Shown: positions 1-6,667 of the stretch, piece after piece
Layout: the number at the start of each line of letters is the position of its first letter
Position numbering within the stretch: the stretch's first letter is position 1
Position numbers and translations under genes: made by a program
The notes under the pieces: generated by a model
Told to the model about the DNA's origin: nothing
Database searches by the model: none
Seen by the model: the letters and a program-made list of their open reading frames with translations, nothing else
From: Magnetococcales bacterium
GTDB taxonomy: Bacteria > Pseudomonadota > Magnetococcia > Magnetococcales > JADFZT01
NCBI GenBank assembly: GCA_015232395.1
Contig: JADFZT010000039.1
Span: 1 to 41,462, forward strand
Length of the DNA stretch: 41,462 nt
Reading direction: 5' to 3'

Positions 1-2
1 TT

Positions 3-53
3 AAAAGATTAAAAGATTAAAAGATTAAAAGATTAAAAGATTAAATTCAAAAT
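3..53. repeat. AT-rich octamer minisatellite
   Basis: Five head-to-tail copies of the octamer AAAAGATT (3-42) are followed by a looser AAAATC-type run up to the 81-bp element. A related 13-bp minisatellite (AAAATCAAAAGAT, three copies) precedes the similar element at 27290-27328, so the AT-rich run seems to be a variable-length head of the same repeat family. No coding potential is seen. Confidence 0.8.
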
Positions 54-134
54 CAAAATCAAAAGACAGACCTTGGGGGGAAAGAATTCCCCCCAAATCC
101 CCCCATCTTTTTTTTTAATAGTATAAAGTCAAAA
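54..134 (+). repeat. 81-bp dispersed hairpin element, copy A
   Basis: This stretch aligns without gaps to the reverse complement of 9077-9157, with five mismatches in 81 positions. It contains an 8-bp stem (TTGGGGGG at 73-80, CCCCCCAA at 89-96) with an 8-nt loop, then a second C6 run and a T9 tract. Read on the plus strand this is a stem followed by T residues. It starts one base after the stop codon of the minus-strand gene at 136. It looks like a non-autonomous dispersed repeat that may also work as a terminator. Confidence 0.85.
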
Positions 135-135
135 C

Positions 136-348
136 CTATTTGAAAGCACTCCCCCAACCCCGCCAAAACACCACAATCCCCAACCCAACCAAAAACAAAT
201 TAAACCCCTCCTGAGGCATCCCAGTCACCAAATCAAGCCCCATATCCCCAACACCCAACACAAACAATACCCCACCAAAAGTCCGCATCTTAAAACCAGG
301 AGCCGCCGGAACCGGTCGAATCCCAGATACTTCAGAACCCCCACTCAT
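136..348 (-). CDS. small two-segment membrane protein
   Basis: A 70-residue protein of unrecognised family. After a short polar N-terminus it has two hydrophobic stretches, about residues 24-45 and 49-62, with a basic Arg-Gly-Trp near the C-terminus, so it is probably a small integral membrane protein with both ends on the same side. Its ATG overlaps the stop of the CcdA-like gene by four bases (ATGA), a typical sign of translational coupling in an operon. It is the last gene of the redox/metal module, and an 81-bp hairpin element follows directly. Function is unknown; a role as partner of the CcdA-like protein is only suggested by the coupling. Confidence 0.6.
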   Translation of the reverse strand: MSGGSEVSGIRPVPAAPGFKMRTFGGVLFVLGVGDMGLDLVTGMPQEGFNLFLVGLGIVVFWRGWGSAFK

Positions 349-1040
349 GGCACCAAAAAACCCAAAATAAAGGCCTTATAATAAACCATCACACCCGAAA
401 CATTCAGCCCGGCCAAAACCACCAATACCCCACCACAAACATCCAAAACCAACCGCTGCCGCCGAATCAACCAATCCTTCAAAGCAAAAATAAGTGCATA
501 AGCCACCAACCCCATGGCAAAACTCATCCCAGACCCATAAAAGAAAGCGTAAAAAGCCCCCTCCAAAGCGGTCTCAGGACGCGAACCAATCCCCAAAATG
601 ATGGAAAGCTCCGGCGTAATACAGGGGGAATAGACAAAAGAAAAAGCACAACCAATCAAAAAAGCCATGCCCGTGCCAACCCATTTACCCCGAAACCCTT
701 CAGGCCAATCCACCCGACCACTCAACAAAAAATAAAGACTCACCACCAACAAAAACCAACCCGAAGCCAACCCCAAAACGCTCAGGTTATAAGCAATCTC
801 ACGACCAATAGACCAACCCCTGGCATTCAAAGGTGCAAAAAGGATGGAAAACCCAATCAAATAACTCAAACTCGGCAGCAATACCCGAGCCTGCAAACAA
901 GGAGCCCCCTGCCCCCGATAACCCACCAGATAAAGCCCCACAATAAAAAACATGAAGAAAGGCGAAATCTGTAAAATGCACACCTGCCAGATGGAAAAAA
1001 AGTTACCAAAGCCCCCCATCAACGCCTGAATACCAGTCAC
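345..1040 (-). CDS. CcdA/DsbD-type transmembrane thiol-disulfide carrier (variant)
   Basis: A 231-residue polytopic membrane protein with about six hydrophobic segments. The motif S-P-C-I-T-P (residues 138-143) matches the second reactive-cysteine helix of CcdA/DsbD, proteins that carry electrons from cytoplasmic thioredoxin across the membrane to periplasmic thioredoxin-like proteins. In normal CcdA the first helix also has a Ser-Pro-Cys motif; here the equivalent reads S-P-F (26-28), and the nearest cysteine is C21, on the same helix. Start is GTG at 1040, overlapping the stop of the upstream gene (GTGA). The two thioredoxin-like lipoproteins just upstream are its likely clients. Family assignment is fairly sure; redox competence is open because of the missing cysteine. 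Confidence 0.75.
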   Translation of the reverse strand: MTGIQALMGGFGNFFSIWQVCILQISPFFMFFIVGLYLVGYRGQGAPCLQARVLLPSLSYLIGFSILFAPLNARGWSIGREIAYNLSVLGLASGWFLLVVSLYFLLSGRVDWPEGFRGKWVGTGMAFLIGCAFSFVYSPCITPELSIILGIGSRPETALEGAFYAFFYGSGMSFAMGLVAYALIFALKDWLIRRQRLVLDVCGGVLVVLAGLNVSGVMVYYKAFILGFLVP

Positions 1041-1555
1041 GCTACCAACTCCTCAATCCACAGATAATAATCCTCCACCACATCCTTGATATTGCCGTAA
1101 AAAATCCGCTTCACCAAACCATCCTTGCCAATAAAAACCGTGGTGGGCGGCGCGCTGACACCATAGGTGCGGGAGATCGGCTCCCCATCATCAAAACCAG
1201 CCGGAAAAGGAGGCGCCTGCTTTGCAACAAAATCCTCAAACTTACTCTCGGCATCCTGCAAACCCACCATCAGGAACTCAACCCCACGGTCGCTGAAACG
1301 CCCATGAGCTTCCTTGGTGAGAGGAATCGAATCGTGAGAACAAGGGCACCAGGAAGCCATGAAGGTGATCACCATGGGCTTGCCAGCATGGTCCGCCATG
1401 TTCCAGGTGGTTTTGCCATCCACCAGCTTCAGGGTAAAGGGAGGAGCCTGGGAGCCCACCTCCAGCAACGTACGCTTTTCACCCCCACAGCCACTCAACA
1501 CCAGGCCGACGACCAAAAGCGCCGAAAAAAATCTAGATAAGCTTGTCCAGTTCAT
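1037..1555 (-). CDS. thioredoxin-fold lipoprotein with CxC active site
   Basis: A 172-residue protein with a signal peptide and lipobox ending at C23 (L-S-G-C), so a predicted lipoprotein. The rest is a redoxin/TlpA-type thioredoxin fold: beta-strand with A-S-W-C-P-C-S (C70, C72), and a cis-proline loop A-P-P-T-T-V-F around residues 133-140. The usual active site is CxxC; here only one residue separates the cysteines, as the nucleotides TGC CCT TGT confirm. CxC sites occur in some redoxins and disulfide isomerases and tend to alter the redox potential. The gene overlaps the 3' end of the next TlpA-like gene by 23 bases. It probably reduces or isomerises thiols of a cytochrome or copper protein using electrons from the CcdA-like protein. 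Confidence 0.8.
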   Translation of the reverse strand: MNWTSLSRFFSALLVVGLVLSGCGGEKRTLLEVGSQAPPFTLKLVDGKTTWNMADHAGKPMVITFMASWCPCSHDSIPLTKEAHGRFSDRGVEFLMVGLQDAESKFEDFVAKQAPPFPAGFDDGEPISRTYGVSAPPTTVFIGKDGLVKRIFYGNIKDVVEDYYLWIEELVA

Positions 1556-2036
1556 ATTTCAACAAAGCCTCGGTCACCCCCCCCGCATGGAGATAGCTGA
1601 CCCGGCCCTCCCGGTCGATAAAATAGGTGGTAGGCATGCCGTAGACCCCAAAATCATCCTTGATCTTGCCGGTCATATCGATGCCCGTAGGGAAGGTGAT
1701 GCCCTTCTCCGACACAAACCCCTTGGCCTTCTCTTCAGTATCCTGCAAGGCCACACCCAAAAACTGAACCCCCTTGGGGCTATACTCCTGATATACCTTT
1801 TCCAGCGCCGAAGCCTCCTCGCCACAGGGAATACACCACGAAGCAAAAAAGTTGATCATCACCGGACTCCCCAGCTTCGTGGCCAGAGAAAATTCCGTAC
1901 CGTCAAAAAGCACCAGATCCAACGGGGGAGAAGGCTCCCGGGCGACAGGCGACTCACCATTGGGACACCCCCCCAAAGGCAGGGCCAGGGTAAGCAGAAA
2001 AATGAGCGTCAAATGTTTGCGGACCCATTTCAACAT
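1533..2036 (-). CDS. TlpA/ResA-like thioredoxin lipoprotein
   Basis: A 167-residue lipoprotein: hydrophobic signal with lipobox L-G-G-C (Cys about residue 24), then a TlpA/ResA-like fold with classic W-C-I-P-C active site (Cys about 68 and 71) and cis-proline loop G-M-P-T-T-Y-F. Such proteins reduce apocytochrome or copper-site cysteines in the periplasm. The ATG at 2036 was chosen over a TTG one codon upstream because GAGGAGG sits seven bases before it and because its A is shared with the TGA of the upstream gene (TGATG). It sits in a run of overlapping genes with CcmH-like, cytochrome-like and CcdA-like products, which supports a thiol-reduction role in metalloprotein maturation. Confidence 0.85.
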   Translation of the reverse strand: MLKWVRKHLTLIFLLTLALPLGGCPNGESPVAREPSPPLDLVLFDGTEFSLATKLGSPVMINFFASWCIPCGEEASALEKVYQEYSPKGVQFLGVALQDTEEKAKGFVSEKGITFPTGIDMTGKIKDDFGVYGMPTTYFIDREGRVSYLHAGGVTEALLKYELDKLI

Positions 2037-2863
2037 CAAGGTTCCTCCTCAAAGGGGGGGACAGGCAGTTTCCAGTAATAACGTCTTGGCCGCATGGAGG
2101 GGGGTTGAATGATCAACTCCGCCCCGTTGGCCGTGCGGGCTTTTTCAGCCGCTTCCAAAGGAAAAGTGAGAATCCCCTGGCGATGATGACGTTGGACATC
2201 TTCATAGAGCATCTGCCACTCCGTCGCCTGAATCGGCTTGCCATCGCCATAATCGATGGAAGTGATTTTGGCCAGGTCCCAGTTGGGAACTATGCCGGAA
2301 TGGGTGTTAAAATAGATCACAAAAAGCGGCCCATCGCCCATCTTTTCCGGTGTTTGCAGCAACAGATAGCGAATCAAACTCCGGTGGATGGTGGGAAGGT
2401 GGATCACATCGAAATAAAGATCCTCATCGCCAAAATCCATCTTCCACAGATGGCTCTTCAAAAACCGCATGATATTTTCCGGAAGCATCGTCGGAATATT
2501 GCTCAAAAAATGCTTCTGGAGATAACCGATAATCCCTTCAGCCTGGGGAGGGGTCAGATCCGCTCGATCCAATGCCCCCATGCGAGTGACGATCCACTCC
2601 CACTCCATGGCGGTTTTGGGATTGTTTTCCACCACCTCCCGGCTGTGACACTGGCGGGTGCAGCTCTTTTCGTAGAGGAGCTTGGTCTGCTTTTCCGACA
2701 GCCCCTCCGCCAACCCATGGCGATGGAGAGCCAGGGTCACCCGATCCCCGGCGTAAGCCAGATACCCCTCCGGCCCCGGCTCCACCAGCCAGAGAAAACC
2801 ACCCATGGCCACCATGCCGAGGAATAGAACAAAGAGCCCCAGAGTCACCAGAAGAGTTTTCAT
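2036..2863 (-). CDS. membrane-anchored cytochrome-like protein with CX3CH motif
   Basis: A 275-residue protein with one N-terminal membrane segment (residues 4-26) and a periplasmic body. Residues 60-115 resemble the small cytochrome c domains of quinohaemoproteins (a CxxCH stretch, then a Trp-containing helix with the pattern W-x-x-x-x-x-R-M, then a P-x-x-A helix). The haem motif, however, reads C68-T-R-Q-C72-H73: three residues between the cysteines, not two. The C-terminal 150 residues match no family I recognise. It overlaps both neighbours (ATGA with the CcmH-like gene, TGATG with the TlpA-like gene). It may be a c-type cytochrome needing special haem attachment, or a protein that has kept the fold but binds another ligand. 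Confidence 0.6.
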   Translation of the reverse strand: MKTLLVTLGLFVLFLGMVAMGGFLWLVEPGPEGYLAYAGDRVTLALHRHGLAEGLSEKQTKLLYEKSCTRQCHSREVVENNPKTAMEWEWIVTRMGALDRADLTPPQAEGIIGYLQKHFLSNIPTMLPENIMRFLKSHLWKMDFGDEDLYFDVIHLPTIHRSLIRYLLLQTPEKMGDGPLFVIYFNTHSGIVPNWDLAKITSIDYGDGKPIQATEWQMLYEDVQRHHRQGILTFPLEAAEKARTANGAELIIQPPSMRPRRYYWKLPVPPFEEEP

Positions 2864-3309
2864 TCAGCGGTCGCTTTGGCTCTCTTTTTGGCTTTGATCC
2901 GACCAACCCCCAAATAGATCCCAAAAAAGACCACCATCAGCCAAATGACCACCCCTCCCCAGAGCATCGCCCAATCCAGGGTGTCGAATCCCCGGGTGTA
3001 TTGGTAAATTTTCCCTTCAATCCGTTGCAGGGGGGTGAGTTTGGCGGAATCTCCGTAGATGCTGGTAAAGTTGTCGATGATCTCCTGCTTGGTCATCCCC
3101 TTGGCGATCAGCTCACCGATCTGGTTTTTCCACGCCAAGCCGCAGCTCATGTTGCAATCTTCCAGCACCAGGGGGCACTGGCAGGGACAGGCAAGATCCC
3201 GGGCCACCTCGGTCACCGTCAGCGCCTCTGCCGCCACCCGCCCCGGCAGAATCAATACCATCACCAAAGCCACCAAAAAAAACCACCGCAGCGGAAATCC
3301 TCTGGTCAT
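2860..3309 (-). CDS. CcmH-like cytochrome c biogenesis protein
   Basis: A 149-residue protein with signal sequence (1-27), a periplasmic CcmH/CycL/NrfF-like three-helix domain and a C-terminal membrane segment (about 112-136). CcmH normally has L-R-C-x-x-C-Q and reduces apocytochrome c before haem ligation. Here the site is L-A-C-P-C-Q-C (C41, C43, C45) with a second pair C52 and C56. The downstream pattern of K-N-Q-I, G-M-T-K-Q-E-I and Y-G-D is typical of the family. Cysteine-rich CcmH variants of this sort are known outside the enterobacterial type. No CcmF, CcmE or CcmABC is present in the window, so it either serves a full system elsewhere or has a private client, such as the neighbouring CX3CH protein. 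Confidence 0.75.
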   Translation of the reverse strand: MTRGFPLRWFFLVALVMVLILPGRVAAEALTVTEVARDLACPCQCPLVLEDCNMSCGLAWKNQIGELIAKGMTKQEIIDNFTSIYGDSAKLTPLQRIEGKIYQYTRGFDTLDWAMLWGGVVIWLMVVFFGIYLGVGRIKAKKRAKATAE

Positions 3310-3310
3310 C

Positions 3311-4111
3311 TCAGGCCTCTCTGCGCTTCACGAAAAACCACGCCCCCATGCCGATCATGAGGATAACCCCGATACCAAACATCAGATAAACCAGCACCCG
3401 GGCCTGTTTTTGGGTTTCATAGGGAGAGCCCCACACCTTGGGACCGTCCATCCGGGAATATTTAATATCCACCGAAGGGCGCTGGTCGCTCTTGGCATAG
3501 CCCACAGTGATGACCTTTTGCTCCCCCGCTTTGATGTCGTTGAGTTCATAGCGATAGTGGTTGAACCCCTTATCCTCAGCTCGGGTGGCCCCGGGGGGAT
3601 CGATGGTAAAACCGCTCGCCCGCAGAGGCTCCTGAACATCCACCTCCAAGGTTTGAATGGCGTGGTTGGAACGGATGGTATAATCCACCTTGCGCCACCC
3701 CGATTCCGGGTTGATCTGCTCGGGATCGATGGGCACATGGAAGCTCAGATAAAAGTTGGGATAGGGCATTTTCAGCATCACCTCATCCCACTCACCGTCA
3801 GGCTTGGTGGTGAAAAGCTGGCAAAAGTGCTGCCCTTCCGGGGAGAGGGAGCAGGCATCGCTCACCACCGCACCCTTGGGTATATAAAAGCTGGTCTCCA
3901 TGGGAAAAGCCGAAACATCGGTAAACCGGCCATCATAGATCGCCAAAATGCCCGGATCGTCATATTCAGGCCAGATGGCCGCACGCATGCGCCCAATCAC
4001 CTCTTCCCCGGCCATTCCCACAGCAGGCCAAAGCAGGCAGATCAGCGCAAAAAGGGACAAACCGAGACCCACGCCATGGGCTGAATCCCGGGAAAAGGAG
4101 ATGGTGTTCAT
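3311..4111 (-). CDS. periplasmic protein with C-terminal membrane anchor, unrecognised
   Basis: A 266-residue protein with a signal peptide (about 1-34, cleavage near A-M-A-G), a beta-rich periplasmic domain and a C-terminal transmembrane helix (about 239-261) followed by the basic tail K-R-R-E-A. Only two cysteines fall in the mature domain (in D-A-C-S and H-F-C-Q), which might form a disulfide. I do not recognise the family. It ends one base before the CcmH-like start, so it belongs to the same transcript and is probably exported and anchored next to it. Conserved-looking aromatic and acidic positions could suit ligand binding, but no metal motif is evident. Confidence 0.7.
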   Translation of the reverse strand: MNTISFSRDSAHGVGLGLSLFALICLLWPAVGMAGEEVIGRMRAAIWPEYDDPGILAIYDGRFTDVSAFPMETSFYIPKGAVVSDACSLSPEGQHFCQLFTTKPDGEWDEVMLKMPYPNFYLSFHVPIDPEQINPESGWRKVDYTIRSNHAIQTLEVDVQEPLRASGFTIDPPGATRAEDKGFNHYRYELNDIKAGEQKVITVGYAKSDQRPSVDIKYSRMDGPKVWGSPYETQKQARVLVYLMFGIGVILMIGMGAWFFVKRREA

Positions 4112-4172
4112 GGTTTAAAAGCTATCTTCCTTGAGGGTTGTCCGGGGTTGTTGCCCCCGATTTTTCCCACTT

Positions 4173-4194
4173 CGGATCCTTACACCAGGATCCG
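4173..4194. other. intercistronic stem-loop
   Basis: CGGATCCT (4173-4180) and AGGATCCG (4187-4194) form a perfect 8-bp stem with a 6-nt loop, in the 102-base gap between the Sco gene and the following periplasmic-protein gene. A second small stem (CGGGG/CCCCG) lies nearby at about 4143-4159. There is no T tract on the minus strand, so this is more likely an attenuating or mRNA-processing hairpin than a strong terminator. Confidence 0.45.
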
Positions 4195-4213
4195 GGTTAG
4201 ATTCCGTGGATTT

Positions 4214-4888
4214 TCAGGACTCCTCACCCGCGATGAGTTCCCGGATTTTGGTGATTTCGAAGGCGATCTTCCGGGGATATTGTTCTCCCTGGAAAAGGGC
4301 CACCAACCGGGCCCGGGGATCCACCATGAAGATACCCGAGGAGTGGCTCACCGTATAACCCTCCTCCCCTTCCTTGGGTGGATCGATAAAATAGCCCGCT
4401 CCCACCTGCTTGGCCAAAATATCGATCTGGGGTTTGGAACCGCTCACCCCGACAAAGCCGGGATTAAAATAGCTCACATACTCTTTGAGTATCGGGTTGG
4501 TATCCCGTTGGGGATCCACCGAAACAAAAATCACCTGAAGCTCTCGACCGATGAGGGTGTCGGTCTGCAAAATGTCATACACCTCGGTCAAAACCCCCAT
4601 GGAAACCGGGCAGACATCCGGGCAGTGGGTGTAGCCAAAAAAGATCAAACTCCACTTGCCCCGCATCCGATCCCGATCAAAAAGGCGACCGTCAGCATCC
4701 TTGAGGGCGAAGGGTTTCAGGGGTTTGGGGCCGGGGAGCAAAATTCCGAACAGCTCTTCAGGCACATTTTCCCACACCGCCCCATCGTCTGAAGCATTCT
4801 CTCCACCGCTCATAAAAAAAACGGCGCTGCCGATGAGAGCGACCAGGGTCAAGGCGGCAACCGCCATCAGGAGTGTCTTGTTTTTCAT
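4214..4888 (-). CDS. Sco1/SenC/PrrC family copper chaperone
   Basis: A 224-residue protein with an N-terminal membrane anchor (residues 5-26) and a Sco thioredoxin fold. All three copper ligands of the family are visible: C89 and C93 in G-Y-T-H-C-P-D-V-C-P, and H182 in V-S-H-S-S-G. The S-V-D-P-Q-R-D motif (about 123-129) is also typical. Sco proteins deliver copper to, or reduce, the CuA centre of cytochrome oxidases and nitrous-oxide reductase. No oxidase or NosZ gene is in the window. Its placement at the head of a thioredoxin/CcdA/CcmH run, and next to a Met-rich secreted protein, suggests a copper-enzyme maturation unit. Confidence 0.9.
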   Translation of the reverse strand: MKNKTLLMAVAALTLVALIGSAVFFMSGGENASDDGAVWENVPEELFGILLPGPKPLKPFALKDADGRLFDRDRMRGKWSLIFFGYTHCPDVCPVSMGVLTEVYDILQTDTLIGRELQVIFVSVDPQRDTNPILKEYVSYFNPGFVGVSGSKPQIDILAKQVGAGYFIDPPKEGEEGYTVSHSSGIFMVDPRARLVALFQGEQYPRKIAFEITKIRELIAGEES

Positions 4889-4977
4889 CTGTCAAAGGGG
4901 TCCATTGCAATGGAGGGAACACAAACCCCGCCCACCGGAAAATTCATTCAGGGGAGAGGCAGAGTGATTGGAAGGAT

Positions 4978-5082
4978 TTAAAAAACGTATATGAAGAGAA
5001 TCCCCAGAATGACCACCACGTTGGTTGCCATGCCGAGAAAAATCACCGTGTCGGAAAGGTGTTCCTTTTTGAAAAATTTCAT
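4978..5082 (-). CDS. 34-residue single-span membrane peptide
   Basis: A short ORF between the Met-rich protein and the Sco gene: M-K-F-F-K-K-E-H followed by one strongly hydrophobic helix (about residues 11-33) ending in V-F. Positive residues at the N-terminus predict the N-terminus inside. The second ATG was chosen because a GGGGT element lies about seven bases before it; an ATG two codons upstream (5088) has almost no spacing. Small one-helix proteins of this size often accompany respiratory oxidases or their assembly factors, which would suit the Sco neighbour, but there is no sequence family I recognise. Too short to be certain it is expressed. Confidence 0.5.
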   Translation of the reverse strand: MKFFKKEHLSDTVIFLGMATNVVVILGILFIYVF

Positions 5083-5284
5083 GATCATACCCCAGTAGTG
5101 GCCCGAAGCGTTGGTGGGTGGAGTCGTTTTTTTTACTAACCGGGCTTCTCCTCTTTGGCGGGTTGATCAACCTGAAAAGAGGTGCTGCTCTGGCCCGAAC
5201 CAGGAAGTTTAACTGTCCACCGGGTTTGGTACAAGCGGGTGTAGGGGATTGTTGGCTGGGAGGTGATGTTTCGGGGAAACCTCT

Positions 5285-5314
5285 GACCGGGGGCGGTGGG
5301 GCGTGCCCCCGGTC
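5285..5314 (-). terminator. strong GC stem-loop after the Met-rich gene
   Basis: GACCGGGGGC (5285-5294) pairs perfectly with GCCCCCGGTC (5305-5314) around a 10-nt loop, about 30 bases past the stop of the minus-strand gene at 5344. It lacks a following T tract, so termination would be Rho-dependent or partial; alternatively it protects the 3' end of the mRNA. The rest of 5089-5343 holds no convincing gene. Confidence 0.5.
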
Positions 5315-5343
5315 GGGTGTTCGGATTCAGCTCACTCTTTTCT

Positions 5344-6348
5344 TCAGCCCATCAGTTCCTGAAGTTTTTTCAGGTTGGCTTTGATGAGGCTCATTTCTGC
5401 CGCAGGGATCAGGGGACGGGGCATGCCGGCGTCCACCATGGCGGTTTTCATGTTGGAGATGTGGGCATCCATCTGTGCGAGCATTTTGGCTTTTTGCTCT
5501 TTGGGGATGTTTTTGTCGTTTTCGATGCGTTTTCTCTGCTTGGCGATTTCAGTTTCCTGCTGCGCCATCATCCGGGCCATCATTTTTTTCTGCTTGGCCT
5601 GCATCTGCTCCTGGGTGAGGGGCTTGACGGGATTGTCGATGGCATCCAGAAGCCGCTTTTTCTCCGCCTGGGGAATCATGGGGTTGTTCTGGATCATCTG
5701 CTTGCGCCAGGCATTTTGACGGGCTTGCATCGCCTTTTGCTGGGCTTCCATCGCCTTTTGCATCGCCTTTTGCTGGGCTTGCCAGGGATTATTGGACTGC
5801 CAGCTGGGGGTTTTGTTCATATGGGCCATGCGCAGGGATTGGTCCATCTGGGCCAACATCATGCGCTTTTGGTGGGGGGGGATGGTGGGGTTGTTCATGA
5901 TCTGCTTCTTTTGTGCCACCACCTGGGCTTTCATCTGACCGTGGGCATCCTGGGTCATCTCTTTCATCTTGGCTTTGCCCTCAGCCATTTTTTTCTTCAG
6001 GTCGGCAGATCCCTTGGTCATCATCGCCTGGCTTTCGATCACCCGCAGGCCGGTGGTGACGTTATCCAGCATATAAAAGAAGCGCTCGGCGTCCCACTCC
6101 TGGGCTTTGAGCTGCTTGCCGAAATCCTTGTCGTAGCGCATTCCGGCCATCATCCATGACCGATCCTGATCGGCCGGCCCCAGGTTTTGCTTGTTTACCC
6201 AGGCAGCGAGGGTGCTGTAATCACCAATAAATTTGGCCATTTCCTGTTCTGAAAACGGCTTTTGATCCCACGGATTACCAGCCTGCACCGATCCTGAAAA
6301 AGCCAGCACCAAGGCAAGCAACCCCCCCAACAACGCGATTCTTTTCAT
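5344..6348 (-). CDS. secreted methionine- and glutamine-rich repeat protein
   Basis: A 334-residue protein with a clean signal peptide (cleavage after V-Q-A, residue 23). The mature chain is predicted almost wholly helical, very rich in Met (35 in all), Lys and Gln. A ~23-residue unit with the pattern K-x-x-I/M-x-N-N-P-x-I-P-x-x-x-K-x-x-x-L-x-x-M-D occurs three times (about 147-169, 215-238, 271-294), joined by Met-Gln-Lys-Ala coiled-coil-like linkers. There are no cysteines. Clustered methionines in a periplasmic protein next to a Sco gene suggest Cu(I) binding or buffering, but this is inference; a structural or chaperone role is equally possible. AGAGGA precedes the ATG. A separate transcript from the Sco operon is likely. 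Confidence 0.75.
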   Translation of the reverse strand: MKRIALLGGLLALVLAFSGSVQAGNPWDQKPFSEQEMAKFIGDYSTLAAWVNKQNLGPADQDRSWMMAGMRYDKDFGKQLKAQEWDAERFFYMLDNVTTGLRVIESQAMMTKGSADLKKKMAEGKAKMKEMTQDAHGQMKAQVVAQKKQIMNNPTIPPHQKRMMLAQMDQSLRMAHMNKTPSWQSNNPWQAQQKAMQKAMEAQQKAMQARQNAWRKQMIQNNPMIPQAEKKRLLDAIDNPVKPLTQEQMQAKQKKMMARMMAQQETEIAKQRKRIENDKNIPKEQKAKMLAQMDAHISNMKTAMVDAGMPRPLIPAAEMSLIKANLKKLQELMG

Positions 6349-6667
6349 GTCGTCCTCTATCCTCTGATTTGGTCCGACCCCCAGCCCGGCACACCCGACC
6401 CTGGAGGCTTGTCATGGGCAAGGTGACATAATCGGCCCATTCGATTCGTTTTGCAACTTCAGAACTCGATTGGAGCCCCAATCCCGACAAAAAGTTCCAC
6501 ACCATCACCAGGGGAAAATCCCACCCCCAAGCGCCCTCCCCCATTCCACCCTCCCCACCCCTTGGATTGAGTTGTCCTGATGGCGGGTTGAGGTTACCTT
6601 TGGATCTCTAAAAGATAACGCTGCTCTCCGGTTGGATGCTGGGTCTGCACAGGAAGGTTCATAAGCC
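6349..6667. other. divergent intergenic region (Met-rich gene / Septu)
   Basis: About 320 bases with no convincing gene between two divergently transcribed units. It must hold the promoters of both the minus-strand Met-rich gene and the plus-strand Septu operon. I see an AGGAAGG ribosome-binding-like site at 6651-6657 ahead of the PtuA ATG, but no clear -35/-10 pair, operator palindrome or structured RNA that I can defend. Confidence 0.4.

Noticed and set aside
4892-5170. 92-codon minus-strand frame overlapping the 34-residue membrane peptide
   Set aside because: Composition is His/Arg/Gly/Asn-rich without hydrophobic core or motif, while the short overlapping frame looks like a real membrane helix.
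6349-6667. Possible retron RNA in front of the PtuA-PtuB pair
   Set aside because: No reverse transcriptase is near, and I could not find a convincing msr-msd structure or flanking inverted repeats.
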